Positions 1 through 5,975 are shown, numbered from the stretch's first letter. The stretch: 12,185 bases of DNA from JANNOG01 sp050329415 (GCA_050329415.1 JBHJOS010000149.1:1-12185), one strand, 5' to 3'. Notes: a model not told the origin generated them from the sequence alone. Made by a program: numbers and translations.

Positions 1-372
1 GTCCGCGGCCGTCCACCGCTGGACCCGGCCGCCCGTGAGATCGAGCGGTTGCGACGGGAGAACGCCAGGCTCGCCGAGCGGCTGTCGCGGACCGAGCTGG
101 CGTTGGAGGTCTCGGGAAAAGTGCACGCGCTCTTGGAGAGCTTGTCCGAGAGCGCGCCCGAGCTCAGCGACGACCCGACCTCGCCCGACAGACCCGGGTT
201 CGGGCGGGATCCGCCGCCAGACGACGGCGTGGCCGCCGGGCGACGCCGAACCAGCACAGCAGCAGCCGCCATCGGCTCGACCGGCCCACCGGACCCCGCC
301 ACCCCCGCCTCGCGCGCCACCTCGACCGCCATGCCCCGCACGCAAGAACGCACCCCGGACACGCACCGGTGA
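1..372 (+). pseudogene. IS3-family transposase OrfA, C-terminal fragment
   Basis: The frame is open from the first base and ends at TGA 370-372. Its first 52 or so residues read RGRPPLDPAAREIERLRREN and continue into ARLAERL...KVHALLESLSESA. This is the leucine-rich coiled coil that ends OrfA of one group of actinobacterial IS3-type elements, where it helps the helix-turn-helix protein multimerise and act with OrfB. The helix-turn-helix part would lie before the window. After SESA, OrfA normally stops within about 15 residues, but here a Pro/Thr/Arg-rich tail of about 70 residues with no recognisable motif continues. I find no DDE-type OrfB in any frame downstream. It is therefore probably a decayed insertion sequence remnant. 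The family assignment of the coiled coil is fairly firm; the pseudogene call is inference because the 5' half is not visible. Confidence 0.55.
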
Positions 373-454
373 CGCAGCACGTCGCCGCAGGTCGTCGGGA
401 AATCGCGACGTGCGCACCGGCCGTCGCGGAGTCAGCCGGGCCGCCGACGACTCT

Positions 455-622
455 TCACCAGTCGGCGTTGGGCAGCTCCGACTGCGCGGGGACGGCATCA
501 CCCGTCGGAGGCGCCGGAGGGGCCACGTCGGTGTCCGCGGAGTCGCCGGTGTCCTCGCCGCACCCGGCGAGAGCCGCGGCCGTGAGGACGACGGCAGCGA
601 GAGCGAGGGCGGTCCGGCGCAC
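455..622 (-). CDS. Small putative secreted lipoprotein, 55 aa
   Basis: The GTG start at 622 is chosen because a strong Shine-Dalgarno GGAGG (629-633 on the + strand) lies six bases upstream. An upstream in-frame GTG at 667 has no such site and would add a charged leader before the signal peptide. The product starts MRRTALALAAVVLTAAALAGC: two arginines, a hydrophobic core, and a lipobox LAGC with the lipidated cysteine at residue 21. The mature part is only about 35 residues, acidic and rich in Asp, Pro and Ala, ending PNADW. It has no recognisable domain. By the general rule for lipoboxes it should be exported, lipidated and held on the outer face of the membrane. Function is unknown. It stands alone, 130 bp downstream of the DedA gene on the same strand, behind a palindrome at 641-662. 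It could be a degraded end of a larger lipoprotein, but the ribosome site argues that it is translated. Confidence 0.6.
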   Translation of the reverse strand: MRRTALALAAVVLTAAALAGCGEDTGDSADTDVAPPAPPTGDAVPAQSELPNADW

Positions 623-640
623 GAGGTACCTCCGATGTCG

Positions 641-662
641 GTCACGGGCCGTGACACGGCCC
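641..662. promoter_or_regulatory. Two overlapping palindromes upstream of the lipoprotein gene
   Basis: GTCACGG-G-CCGTGAC (641-655) overlaps GGGCCGTG-A-CACGGCCC (646-662). Both are perfect inverted repeats with one-base centres. They lie about 20 to 40 bases upstream of the lipoprotein start and about 90 bases beyond the DedA stop. They could be a repressor operator or, less likely, part of a terminator for fumC-dedA; no T-tract follows on the minus strand. Confidence 0.35.
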
Positions 663-751
663 CACACTCACACGCCTCAGCCCCCGTTCTGGTGCCACTG
701 CGCGACGATTGGCGTGCGCGATTCGCCCGGAGCTGACCCGGACCTGGGTGG

Positions 752-1384
752 CTAACCCTCGGTCCGGGCCCGGGTCGACCTGACCCGCTGCACCACGAAC
801 CAGGCGACGAGGAGGAGGACGACGACGACCACGGCGATGCCGATCGGTTCGACGTAGTGGCCCACGCGGTCCCACTGCTCTCCGAGCAGGTATCCGGCCA
901 GCACGAGGACGACGTTCCAGATCCCGCTGCCGATCGCGGTGTACACGGCGAAGGTCAGCAGGCGCATGCCGCTGACCCCGGCCGGGATCGAGATCAGGCT
1001 GCGGATCTGGGGGATCACCCGGCCCACGAGGACCGCGATCGGGCCGTAGCGGTCGAACCAGGCGTCGGCCCGGTACACGTCCGAGGCGGTCAGCAGCGGG
1101 ACCCGCTCGGCGATGCGCGCCAACCGCTCGGTGCCCAGGGCGATGCCGATCCCGTAGAGGACCAGGGCGCCGACCACCGACCCGGCGGTCGCCCACAGGA
1201 TCGCCTCGGCAAGAGTCAGCGTGCCGCGCGCGGCCGCGAACCCCGCGACCGGCAGGATCACCTCGCTGGGCAGCGGCGGGAACACGTTCTCCAGGGCGAC
1301 GAGGAAGCCGATGCCCGGCCCCCCGAGCCGCTCGACGACGTCGATCACCCAGCCGGTCAGCCCGCCCTCGGGAGTGGCGGCCAC
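752..1384 (-). CDS. DedA-family (SNARE-associated/VTT) membrane protein
   Basis: This 210-residue polytopic membrane protein has the usual DedA length. Residues 31-50 carry the family's first signature, LENVFPPLPSEVILPVAGF, with the acidic residue and PPLPSE re-entrant segment. Residues 121-140 carry the second, GRVIPQIRSLISIPAGVSGM, with the conserved arginines and Gly. Hydrophobic stretches follow at about 62-85, 143-167 and 179-199, and the C-terminus is basic (QRVRSTRAR). DedA proteins act in the cytoplasmic membrane; some family members are reported to flip phospholipids or undecaprenyl phosphate and to support proton homeostasis. The substrate here cannot be read from sequence. The GTG start at 1384 lies eight bases after the fumC stop with no clear ribosome site, which suggests translational coupling in a fumC-dedA operon. 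A later GTG (about residue 13) would also keep every signature. The gene ends with TAG. Confidence 0.88.
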   Translation of the reverse strand: MAATPEGGLTGWVIDVVERLGGPGIGFLVALENVFPPLPSEVILPVAGFAAARGTLTLAEAILWATAGSVVGALVLYGIGIALGTERLARIAERVPLLTASDVYRADAWFDRYGPIAVLVGRVIPQIRSLISIPAGVSGMRLLTFAVYTAIGSGIWNVVLVLAGYLLGEQWDRVGHYVEPIGIAVVVVVLLLVAWFVVQRVRSTRARTEG

Positions 1385-1392
1385 GAGCGCCG

Positions 1393-2853
1393 TTACTCGC
1401 CCGCCCCGGCCGCGCGCCCGGTCATCGTCGTCACGTCGAGCAGCCGGTCGAGCTCGGCCTCGGTGAGACGCTCGCCGTCCACGTGCCCGAGCGCGACCAC
1501 GGCCTCGCGGATCGTCAGCCGGTGCGCCAGCGCGTGCTTGACGACGGCGGCGGCGGCCTCGTACCCGATCACCCGGTTGAGCGGGGTGACGATGGACGGG
1601 CTGGACTCCGCCAGCGTGCGGCAGCGCTCGACGTCCGCCGTGATCCCGCCGACGCACCGGTCGGCGAGCAGGCGACTCGACGCGGACAGCAGCCGGGCCG
1701 ACTCCAGGACGTTGCGCGCCATCACGGGGATCATGACGTTGAGCTCGAAGGTCCCGCTGGCGCCGGCCCACGCCACGCAGGCGTCGTTGCCGACCACCTG
1801 GGCGCACACCATGAGGACCGCCTCGGGCAGCACCGGGTTCACCTTGCCCGGCATGATCGACGACCCCGGTTGGAGGTCGGGCAATCGGAGCTCGCCGAGC
1901 CCGGTCATCGGCCCGGACGCCTTCCACCGCAGGTCGTTGGCGATCTTGGTCAGGGACACCACCACGGTGCGCAGCGCCGCCGACGCCTCGACCAGGCCGT
2001 CCCGGGCGCCCTGGGCTTCGAAGTGGTCGCGGGCCTCGGTGATCGGCAGCCCGGTCCTGGCGGCGAGGCGCTGGACGACCGCGGCGGCGAAGCCCGGCGG
2101 GGTGTTGATGCCGGTGCCGACGGCCGTCCCGCCGAGCGGCACCTCGGCCACCCGGGGCAGCACGGCCTCGACCCGCTCGATCCCGCGGCGGACCTGCGCG
2201 GCCCAGCCGCCGAACTCCTGCCCGAGAGTGACCGGGGTCGCATCCATCAGGTGGGTGCGCCCGGTGGTCACCACCCCGGCCAGCTCGCCCGCCTTGGCCT
2301 CCAGGGCATCTGCCAGCCGGTCGAGGGCGGGGATCACGTCCTGCACCAGGGCCGCGGTCACCGCGACGTGCACCGAGGTGGGGAAGACGTCGTTGCTCGA
2401 CTGGCTGGCGTTGACGTGGTCGTTCGGGTGCACGGGGCGGCCCAGTCGACGGGTCGCCAGGGTGGCGAGGACCTCGTTCATGTTCATGTTGCTGCTGGTG
2501 CCGGAACCCGTCTGGAACACGTCCACCGGGAACTGGGCCGGGTCGGGGCCCGCGACGACCTCGTCGGCCGCCGCCTCGATGGCGCGCGCGACGTCGGCCT
2601 CGAGGACCCCGAGCTCGGCGTTCACCGTCGCGGCCGCCTGCTTCACCCGGGCCAGCGCGGCGATGTGCGCCGTCTCCAGCCCGCGGCCGCTGATCGGGAA
2701 GTTCTCGACCGCGCGCTGCGTCTGCGCCCGGTACAGCGCGTCCTGCGGGACGAGGACCTCGCCCATGGTGTCGCGTTCCACGCGCATCCCGGGCGGCACC
2801 CGGGGCGGCTGCGTCAGGGTCGGGGTCGTTGTGTGGTCCGGCACGGGCGCCAT
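1393..2853 (-). CDS. fumC: Class II fumarate hydratase
   Basis: FumC interconverts fumarate and L-malate in the cytosolic citric acid cycle, without an iron-sulfur cluster and as a homotetramer. The 486-residue product shows the whole superfamily set: GSGTSSNMNMNEV (116-128), HVNASQSSND (146-155), TGRTHLMDATPVTLGQEF (197-214, His201 at the catalytic-histidine position) and the flexible loop signature GSSIMPGKVN (330-339). The following NPVLPEAV and the N-terminal DTMGEV...AQTQRAVENFPISGR closely match mycobacterial FumC as I recall it, which favours fumarase over aspartate ammonia-lyase. Conservation begins near residue 24, so the N-terminal 22 Pro/Thr-rich residues are doubtful. Possible starts are ATG 2853, GTG 2844 (seven bases after a -10-like CAGGAT) and ATG 2787. 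The dedA gene follows after eight bases. The ICMT-like gene diverges with only 17 bp between start codons. Confidence 0.96.
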   Translation of the reverse strand: MAPVPDHTTTPTLTQPPRVPPGMRVERDTMGEVLVPQDALYRAQTQRAVENFPISGRGLETAHIAALARVKQAAATVNAELGVLEADVARAIEAAADEVVAGPDPAQFPVDVFQTGSGTSSNMNMNEVLATLATRRLGRPVHPNDHVNASQSSNDVFPTSVHVAVTAALVQDVIPALDRLADALEAKAGELAGVVTTGRTHLMDATPVTLGQEFGGWAAQVRRGIERVEAVLPRVAEVPLGGTAVGTGINTPPGFAAAVVQRLAARTGLPITEARDHFEAQGARDGLVEASAALRTVVVSLTKIANDLRWKASGPMTGLGELRLPDLQPGSSIMPGKVNPVLPEAVLMVCAQVVGNDACVAWAGASGTFELNVMIPVMARNVLESARLLSASSRLLADRCVGGITADVERCRTLAESSPSIVTPLNRVIGYEAAAAVVKHALAHRLTIREAVVALGHVDGERLTEAELDRLLDVTTMTGRAAGAGE

Positions 2854-2865
2854 CCTGGCAGGCTG
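2852..2865 (-). promoter_or_regulatory. Candidate -10 elements for fumC (CAGGAT or CAGCCT)
   Basis: On the minus strand CAGGAT (2857-2852) lies seven bases before GTG 2844, and CAGCCT (2865-2860) lies six bases before ATG 2853. Either spacing would give a leaderless or nearly leaderless mRNA. No TA dinucleotide exists between 2734 and 3134, so a standard TANNNT box is impossible here. Which hexamer is used decides the fumC start. Confidence 0.35.
2859..2864 (+). promoter_or_regulatory. Candidate -10 element for the ICMT-like gene (CAGGCT)
   Basis: CAGGCT keeps the most important -10 bases (second-position A and final T) and lies six bases before ATG 2871, which suits leaderless transcription. 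It overlaps a fumC -10 candidate on the opposite strand. A GGAG at 2865-2868 is too close to the ATG to be a good ribosome site, though AGG at 2860-2862 is better spaced. Confidence 0.35.
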
Positions 2866-2870
2866 GAGTC

Positions 2871-3368
2871 ATGACCACGTCCCAGGCCGTCGCAGCCGAC
2901 GGGTTCGCCGAGCGGGTGCGAGCCTTCCTCGTGCCCGCCCAGCTCGCCGCGGTTGCGGTCCTGCTCCTGCCCGGCGGGCGGACCCTGAGGCCGCCCGGTC
3001 CGGTCCGTGGCCTCGGTGCCCTGCTGGTCCTCGCCGGTGCGGGGCTCGCCGCCGCCGGAGCAGGGGCGCTGGGCCGGGACCTCACCCCCTTCGTCGACCC
3101 GCGGCCGGGAGCCGAGCTCCGGACGACCGGGCCGTACGCCGTGTCCCGGCATCCCGTCTATACGGGGCTGCTCGCCGCGGCGGCGGGGTGGACCGTGGCC
3201 CGGGGTCACCTCCACGGGGCGGCCGCGACGGTCGCGCTGGCCGGGGTGTTCCACCTCAAGGCGGGTCTGGAGGAGCGACGGCTGCGCGGGCGCTTCGGAC
3301 CGGACTACGACCGCTACTCCCGCCGGGTGCCGCGACTGCTGGGACTGCCGCGACGCGGGGCGGGCTGA
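2871..3368 (+). CDS. Isoprenylcysteine carboxyl methyltransferase-like membrane protein
   Basis: The 165-residue protein has hydrophobic segments at about 19-35, 46-68 and 98-130. They are followed by the SAM-binding signature of the ICMT/PEMT-like membrane methyltransferases: TTGPYAVSRHPVYTGLL (85-101), then EERRLRGRFGPDYDRYSRRV (134-153), with the RHPxY, EE and F/Y-rich C-terminal box. Such proteins methylate a lipophilic substrate at the membrane face using S-adenosylmethionine. Bacteria lack prenylated CAAX proteins in general, so the eukaryotic reaction should not be assumed; the substrate is unknown. ATG 2871 is chosen because the family-like sequence fits after it. The frame stays open upstream to 2829, but that would overlap the fumC start. 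The gene is divergent from fumC and convergent with the kinase gene (28 bp between stops), so it is probably monocistronic. Confidence 0.85.
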   Translation: MTTSQAVAADGFAERVRAFLVPAQLAAVAVLLLPGGRTLRPPGPVRGLGALLVLAGAGLAAAGAGALGRDLTPFVDPRPGAELRTTGPYAVSRHPVYTGLLAAAAGWTVARGHLHGAAATVALAGVFHLKAGLEERRLRGRFGPDYDRYSRRVPRLLGLPRRGAG

Positions 3369-3396
3369 GGTCGTCGGCGCGGGGGAGCCGCTGCGG

Positions 3397-4335
3397 TCAA
3401 GCGGCCCCGGCCTCCAGTTCCCGGCGCCACGGCGGGTCGGCCCCCGGGCGGCTGCATGTGACGGCGGCCACCCGGGCCGCGCGCGCGAGCACCCGGCTCA
3501 GCGTCCCCTGGTCCACCGAGCGGAGCCGGGACCGGCGCGACGCGCCGAGCAGATGCTCCGCCGCGAGGGCGTCGATGAGTCCGGCGGTGAAGGCGTCGCC
3601 CGCGCCCACGGTGTCGATGACGTCCACGGACACGGCGTCGATGTGCACCGGCCCGGAGCGGCTCAGCACGTCGGCGCCGCGGTCGCCATGAGTCACGACG
3701 ACGAGGCTCGGGCCCTGCATGAGCCAGGAGTCGGCGACGTCCAGCGCCGCCACCTCGGGGTAGAGCCAAGCGAGGTCCTCGTCGCTCACCTTGATGACGT
3801 CGGCGATCTCGAGATAGCTCACCATCCGGGCGAGGGTGAGATCGGGCTCGCCCATGAGCCCCGGGCGTGCGTTGGGGTCGTAGGTGATCGTGGCGCGGCC
3901 GATGAGCCGCTCGAGCATGGCCTCGACACCCGACGACCCGGGCGGCAGGACGGCAGCGATGGAGCCGGTGTGAACGACGTCGACGCCGAGTGGTCCCGCC
4001 GTCTCCTCGGCGTCGCGGGCCCGTACCTGCCAGTCCAGGTCGAAGTCGTAGGTGGCCACGCCGCGGGCGTCGAGGGTGGCGCGGGCGATCGACGTCCGTT
4101 CCGCACGCAGGCCCGCGGGGAGCACGAGCACGCCGGAGTCCTCGAGGTGGCGGGTCATCAGTCGGCCGTCGTCGTCGGCCGCCAGCCAGGTGAGCAGCCG
4201 GACCTCGTGCTCGAGCCGGCCGAGCGCGACCGCCACGTTGGCGGGGCTGCCGCCCGGGTATCGGCCCCGGTCGCGGCCGTCGGCGTCGACCACCACGTCG
4301 ACCAGAGCCTCACCGATGACCAACGCCCGTGCCAT
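3397..4335 (-). CDS. PfkB-family carbohydrate kinase, fructokinase-like
   Basis: The 312-residue protein is a ribokinase/PfkB sugar kinase of normal length. It starts MARALVIGEALVDVVV. The first PfkB signature region is at GGSPANVAVALGRL (28-41), and DPNARPGL (153-160) is typical of the fructokinase branch. The second signature is DTVGAGDAFTAGLI (241-254), with the anion hole GAGD and Asp247 as the expected catalytic base. It should transfer phosphate from ATP to a sugar hydroxyl in the cytosol; fructose is the likeliest guess, but sugar choice cannot be read reliably. No transporter or sugar-specific enzyme adjoins it. It is convergent with the ICMT-like gene and divergent from the DUF4245 gene, 50 bp between starts. 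A TAGCCT box seven bases before the ATG suggests leaderless mRNA. A perfect palindrome GTGTCGACAC at 4355-4364 lies just upstream and could bind a regulator. Confidence 0.92.
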   Translation of the reverse strand: MARALVIGEALVDVVVDADGRDRGRYPGGSPANVAVALGRLEHEVRLLTWLAADDDGRLMTRHLEDSGVLVLPAGLRAERTSIARATLDARGVATYDFDLDWQVRARDAEETAGPLGVDVVHTGSIAAVLPPGSSGVEAMLERLIGRATITYDPNARPGLMGEPDLTLARMVSYLEIADVIKVSDEDLAWLYPEVAALDVADSWLMQGPSLVVVTHGDRGADVLSRSGPVHIDAVSVDVIDTVGAGDAFTAGLIDALAAEHLLGASRRSRLRSVDQGTLSRVLARAARVAAVTCSRPGADPPWRRELEAGAA

Positions 4336-4342
4336 GCCCGCC

Positions 4343-4348
4343 AGGCTA
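4343..4348 (-). promoter_or_regulatory. Candidate -10 element for the sugar kinase (TAGCCT)
   Basis: TAGCCT on the minus strand matches TANNNT and ends seven bases before ATG 4335, placing the transcription start at or next to the start codon. No good -35 is seen. There is no ribosome-binding sequence between the hexamer and the ATG, consistent with a leaderless message. Confidence 0.5.
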
Positions 4349-4354
4349 TCGGCC

Positions 4355-4364
4355 GTGTCGACAC
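4355..4364. promoter_or_regulatory. Perfect 10-bp palindrome in the kinase/DUF4245 divergent region
   Basis: GTGTCGACAC is self-complementary. It lies six bases upstream of the kinase -10 candidate, within the -35/-10 spacer region, and 21 bases before the DUF4245 start. The position suits a repressor operator controlling the kinase. A 10-bp palindrome can also occur by chance in GC-rich DNA. Confidence 0.3.
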
Positions 4365-4373
4365 CCGCCAGGG

Positions 4374-4379
4374 GACCAT
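4374..4379 (+). promoter_or_regulatory. Weak -10-like hexamer and purine tract before DUF4245
   Basis: GACCAT (NANNNT type) ends six bases before GTG 4386, the leaderless spacing. The same stretch begins with AGGGGA (4370-4375), which could instead be a ribosome site ten bases from the GTG. The sequence does not decide between them. Confidence 0.25.
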
Positions 4380-4385
4380 GTCCGG

Positions 4386-4970
4386 GTGAGCGCTCCCGAG
4401 ACGTCCCGTCGTCGCCGCCCCGGCCCCGTCGACATGGTCGTCACCCTGCTCGTCCTCGTCGCCGCCGTGGCGCTGCTCCTGCTCCTCGTCCCGGCGCCGC
4501 GGGAGATCGTCCAGCCGGGCGCGGACCCGGTCGCCGCGGCCGCGGAGGTCGACCTCGGGTTCCTGCCCGCCGCGGTGCCGCCCGAGACGCTGGGGGAGGG
4601 CTGGCGCGTCAGCTACGCCCGGGTGGAGGAGCAGGAGGGCGTCCAGCAGTGGCGCGTCGGCTACCTGAGCCCCGACCGGCGCCGGGTGGACGTCGAGCAG
4701 GCCGTCGATGTCACCCCGCGCTGGCTGGCCCGCGGGCCGGGGTTGCTCGACGAGGCCGACCCCGCGGTGGCGGAGGATCCGCTCGCGGCGCTCGCCGCGG
4801 CCGGGCAGGAGGTCGAGATCGCGGGCGGCGTGTGGGTGACCGTGCCGCGGGCGGACGGGGACCGGGCCTTCGCCCGCCGCGACGGCGACGTCGTCACCGT
4901 CCTCAGCACGCCGAGCGAGGCCGGCCTGGTCCCGCTCGAGGAGGTCGCCGCCGCCCTCGACCCCGACTGA
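4386..4970 (+). CDS. DUF4245 family membrane-anchored protein
   Basis: The 194-residue product has a basic cytoplasmic N-terminus (TSRRRRPGPVD), one transmembrane helix at about residues 16-34 (MVVTLLVLVAAVALLLLLV), and an extracytoplasmic domain of about 155 residues. That domain follows the DUF4245 pattern: LGEGWRVSYARVEE...WRVGYLSPDRRRVDVEQ, then a GGVWVTVPRADGDRAF segment and a C-terminal VTVLSTPSEAGLVPLEEV. The family is of unknown function and widespread in actinobacteria; the M. tuberculosis member, as I recall, sits in the same glpX/fumC-to-xseB region. This positional conservation supports the call. The GTG start at 4386 is chosen because the upstream extension to 4329 overlaps the divergent kinase gene and lacks family similarity. 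It is convergent with the DUF559 gene across a 99-bp gap carrying direct repeats. Confidence 0.82.
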   Translation: MSAPETSRRRRPGPVDMVVTLLVLVAAVALLLLLVPAPREIVQPGADPVAAAAEVDLGFLPAAVPPETLGEGWRVSYARVEEQEGVQQWRVGYLSPDRRRVDVEQAVDVTPRWLARGPGLLDEADPAVAEDPLAALAAAGQEVEIAGGVWVTVPRADGDRAFARRDGDVVTVLSTPSEAGLVPLEEVAAALDPD

Positions 4971-4990
4971 CCGTCCGCCGCCCCCGGCAC

Positions 4991-5049
4991 GTTTGGGTGG
5001 TTACGTCCTGCCTGGGGGTGCCCCGGGGGGGTGTTTGGGTGGTTACGTC
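4991..5049. repeat. 17-bp direct repeat pair in a convergent gap
   Basis: GTTTGGGTGGTTACGTC occurs exactly at 4991-5007 and 5033-5049, a 42-bp period, separated by a G-rich stretch with runs of G. The repeat lies between the ends of DUF4245 (+) and the DUF559 gene (-), outside both coding regions. No hairpin strong enough for a terminator is obvious in the repeat units. Confidence 0.8.
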
Positions 5050-5069
5050 TCTGGGGGGGTCGCGGTGGG

Positions 5070-5969
5070 TCAGTGGGGGACTGCGCGGCGCCTGGTCAGG
5101 AGGCCGAGGATGCGGTCCGCGACGGCGTCCAGGTCGGCGAGGTCGGCGGCCGTCACGAAGACGATCACCCAACCGGCGGCCTGGACGGCGTTGAGCCGGC
5201 GTCGATCCTTGGCGAACTGGCCAGGTTCGGCGTGGTACCCACCGTCGTACTCGACACCCACCCGATCGTCGGGGAACCCGAGGTCGAGCCTGGCGACGAC
5301 CCGGCCGGCGGCGTCGCGGACGGGGACTTGGGTGCTGGGTGCCAGACCTCGCCGCACGAGGGCGAGTCGCAGCCGGGACTCGGGCGGGGACTCCGCCCCA
5401 CCGTCGGCCAGCTCGATCGCCCTCCGGGCCCGCAGCGACCCCGGCCGGCCGGTCTGACCGGCAGCGAAGTCCAGGAGCGGCCCGGACTCGACGATGCCCC
5501 GCCGCAGCATCTCGTCGAGGACCGGCACGGCGACGTCGAGCCGATGGGTGGCGGCGACCTCCCACGCAGTTCGCGCTCCGATCATGACGGTGAGCCCGTC
5601 GCGGTCCGTGGTGTGCTGGGCCGCGACCGCCGCTCGCCGCAGGACGAGACCACGCCGGTTGCGGCCCCCGCTCGCGAGCGGGACGCACGCCTCGACCGGG
5701 TCCGGGTGGCCCGCCGCGTACCGCGCGCCCCAGAGCCAGGCCGCCGAGCGCCCCGACAGTACGGAGCCGGCCGGGAGCACGAGCATCGCCCCCCGGCAGA
5801 AGAGCCCGTGGTCGACCGGCAACCGAGGGTCGGCGTAGACCCCCCGGAACAGGCGCCGCCAGGAGCCGCTGCGCAGCTGCTTCTCGGTCAGCGTTCCGGC
5901 GGCGAGGGCATCGCCGGCGAGGAAGATCTGGCCGCGCAGCTCGTCCGGTCGCCATGGGCTGTCGGGCAC
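5070..5969 (-). CDS. Winged-helix (AbiEi-like) plus DUF559 nuclease-like protein
   Basis: This 299-residue protein combines two parts. Residues about 8-80 (DELRGQIFLAGDALAAGTLT...GSWRRLFRGVYAD...SGRSAAWLWG) resemble the winged-helix start of AbiEi-type antitoxin and transcription-factor-like proteins. Residues about 193-290 form a DUF559 domain of the Vsr/PD-(D/E)xK fold: ESPPESRLRLALVRRGL (Glu197), ARLDLGFPDDRVGVEYDGGYH (Asp229, Glu240, Asp242, His246), KDRRRLNAVQAAGWVIVFVTAADL. The candidate catalytic residues are present. Such two-part proteins are common in actinobacteria and their function is not established; DNA binding and cleavage are inference. The GTG start at 5969 is chosen because CAGGAT lies six bases upstream and AGG is suitably spaced; an ATG at 5976 is out of frame. 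It follows xseB by 54 bp on the same strand. No AbiEii-type toxin partner is adjacent. Confidence 0.82.
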   Translation of the reverse strand: MPDSPWRPDELRGQIFLAGDALAAGTLTEKQLRSGSWRRLFRGVYADPRLPVDHGLFCRGAMLVLPAGSVLSGRSAAWLWGARYAAGHPDPVEACVPLASGGRNRRGLVLRRAAVAAQHTTDRDGLTVMIGARTAWEVAATHRLDVAVPVLDEMLRRGIVESGPLLDFAAGQTGRPGSLRARRAIELADGGAESPPESRLRLALVRRGLAPSTQVPVRDAAGRVVARLDLGFPDDRVGVEYDGGYHAEPGQFAKDRRRLNAVQAAGWVIVFVTAADLADLDAVADRILGLLTRRRAVPH

Positions 5970-5975
5970 GCCGCC

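Noticed and set aside
369..755. Plus-strand open frame across the lipoprotein gene
   Set aside because: It is a shadow: the opposite strand has a signal peptide, lipobox and strong ribosome site, while this frame has no motif or ribosome site.
771..787. CGGGTC/GACCCG inverted repeat near the end of dedA
   Set aside because: It lies within the coding sequence, is short, and lacks terminator features.
752..3085. A 777-codon open frame on the minus strand running through dedA and antisense-frame of fumC
   Set aside because: Only its C-terminal 210 residues are DedA; the rest is Arg/Gly/Pro-rich shadow of fumC and the ICMT-like gene. High GC keeps wrong frames open.
3387..3405. GCCGCT/AGCGGC hairpin at the convergent ICMT-like/kinase gap as a terminator
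   Set aside because: A 6-bp GC stem with a 7-base loop and no T-tract is expected by chance in this composition.
857..3691. A 944-codon open frame on the plus strand
   Set aside because: It runs antisense to dedA and fumC, which carry clear family motifs, and has no recognisable domain of its own.
4378..4389. Three-codon ORF (ATG...TGA) overlapping the DUF4245 GTG start, and a similar one at 7560-7571 before ispH
   Set aside because: They look like upstream ORFs, but if these genes are leaderless the ATGs are not transcribed; the overlap as GTGA is common by chance.
5070..5969. Complete AbiE toxin-antitoxin system
   Set aside because: Only the N-terminal region is AbiEi-like; no nucleotidyltransferase toxin gene is found on either side.
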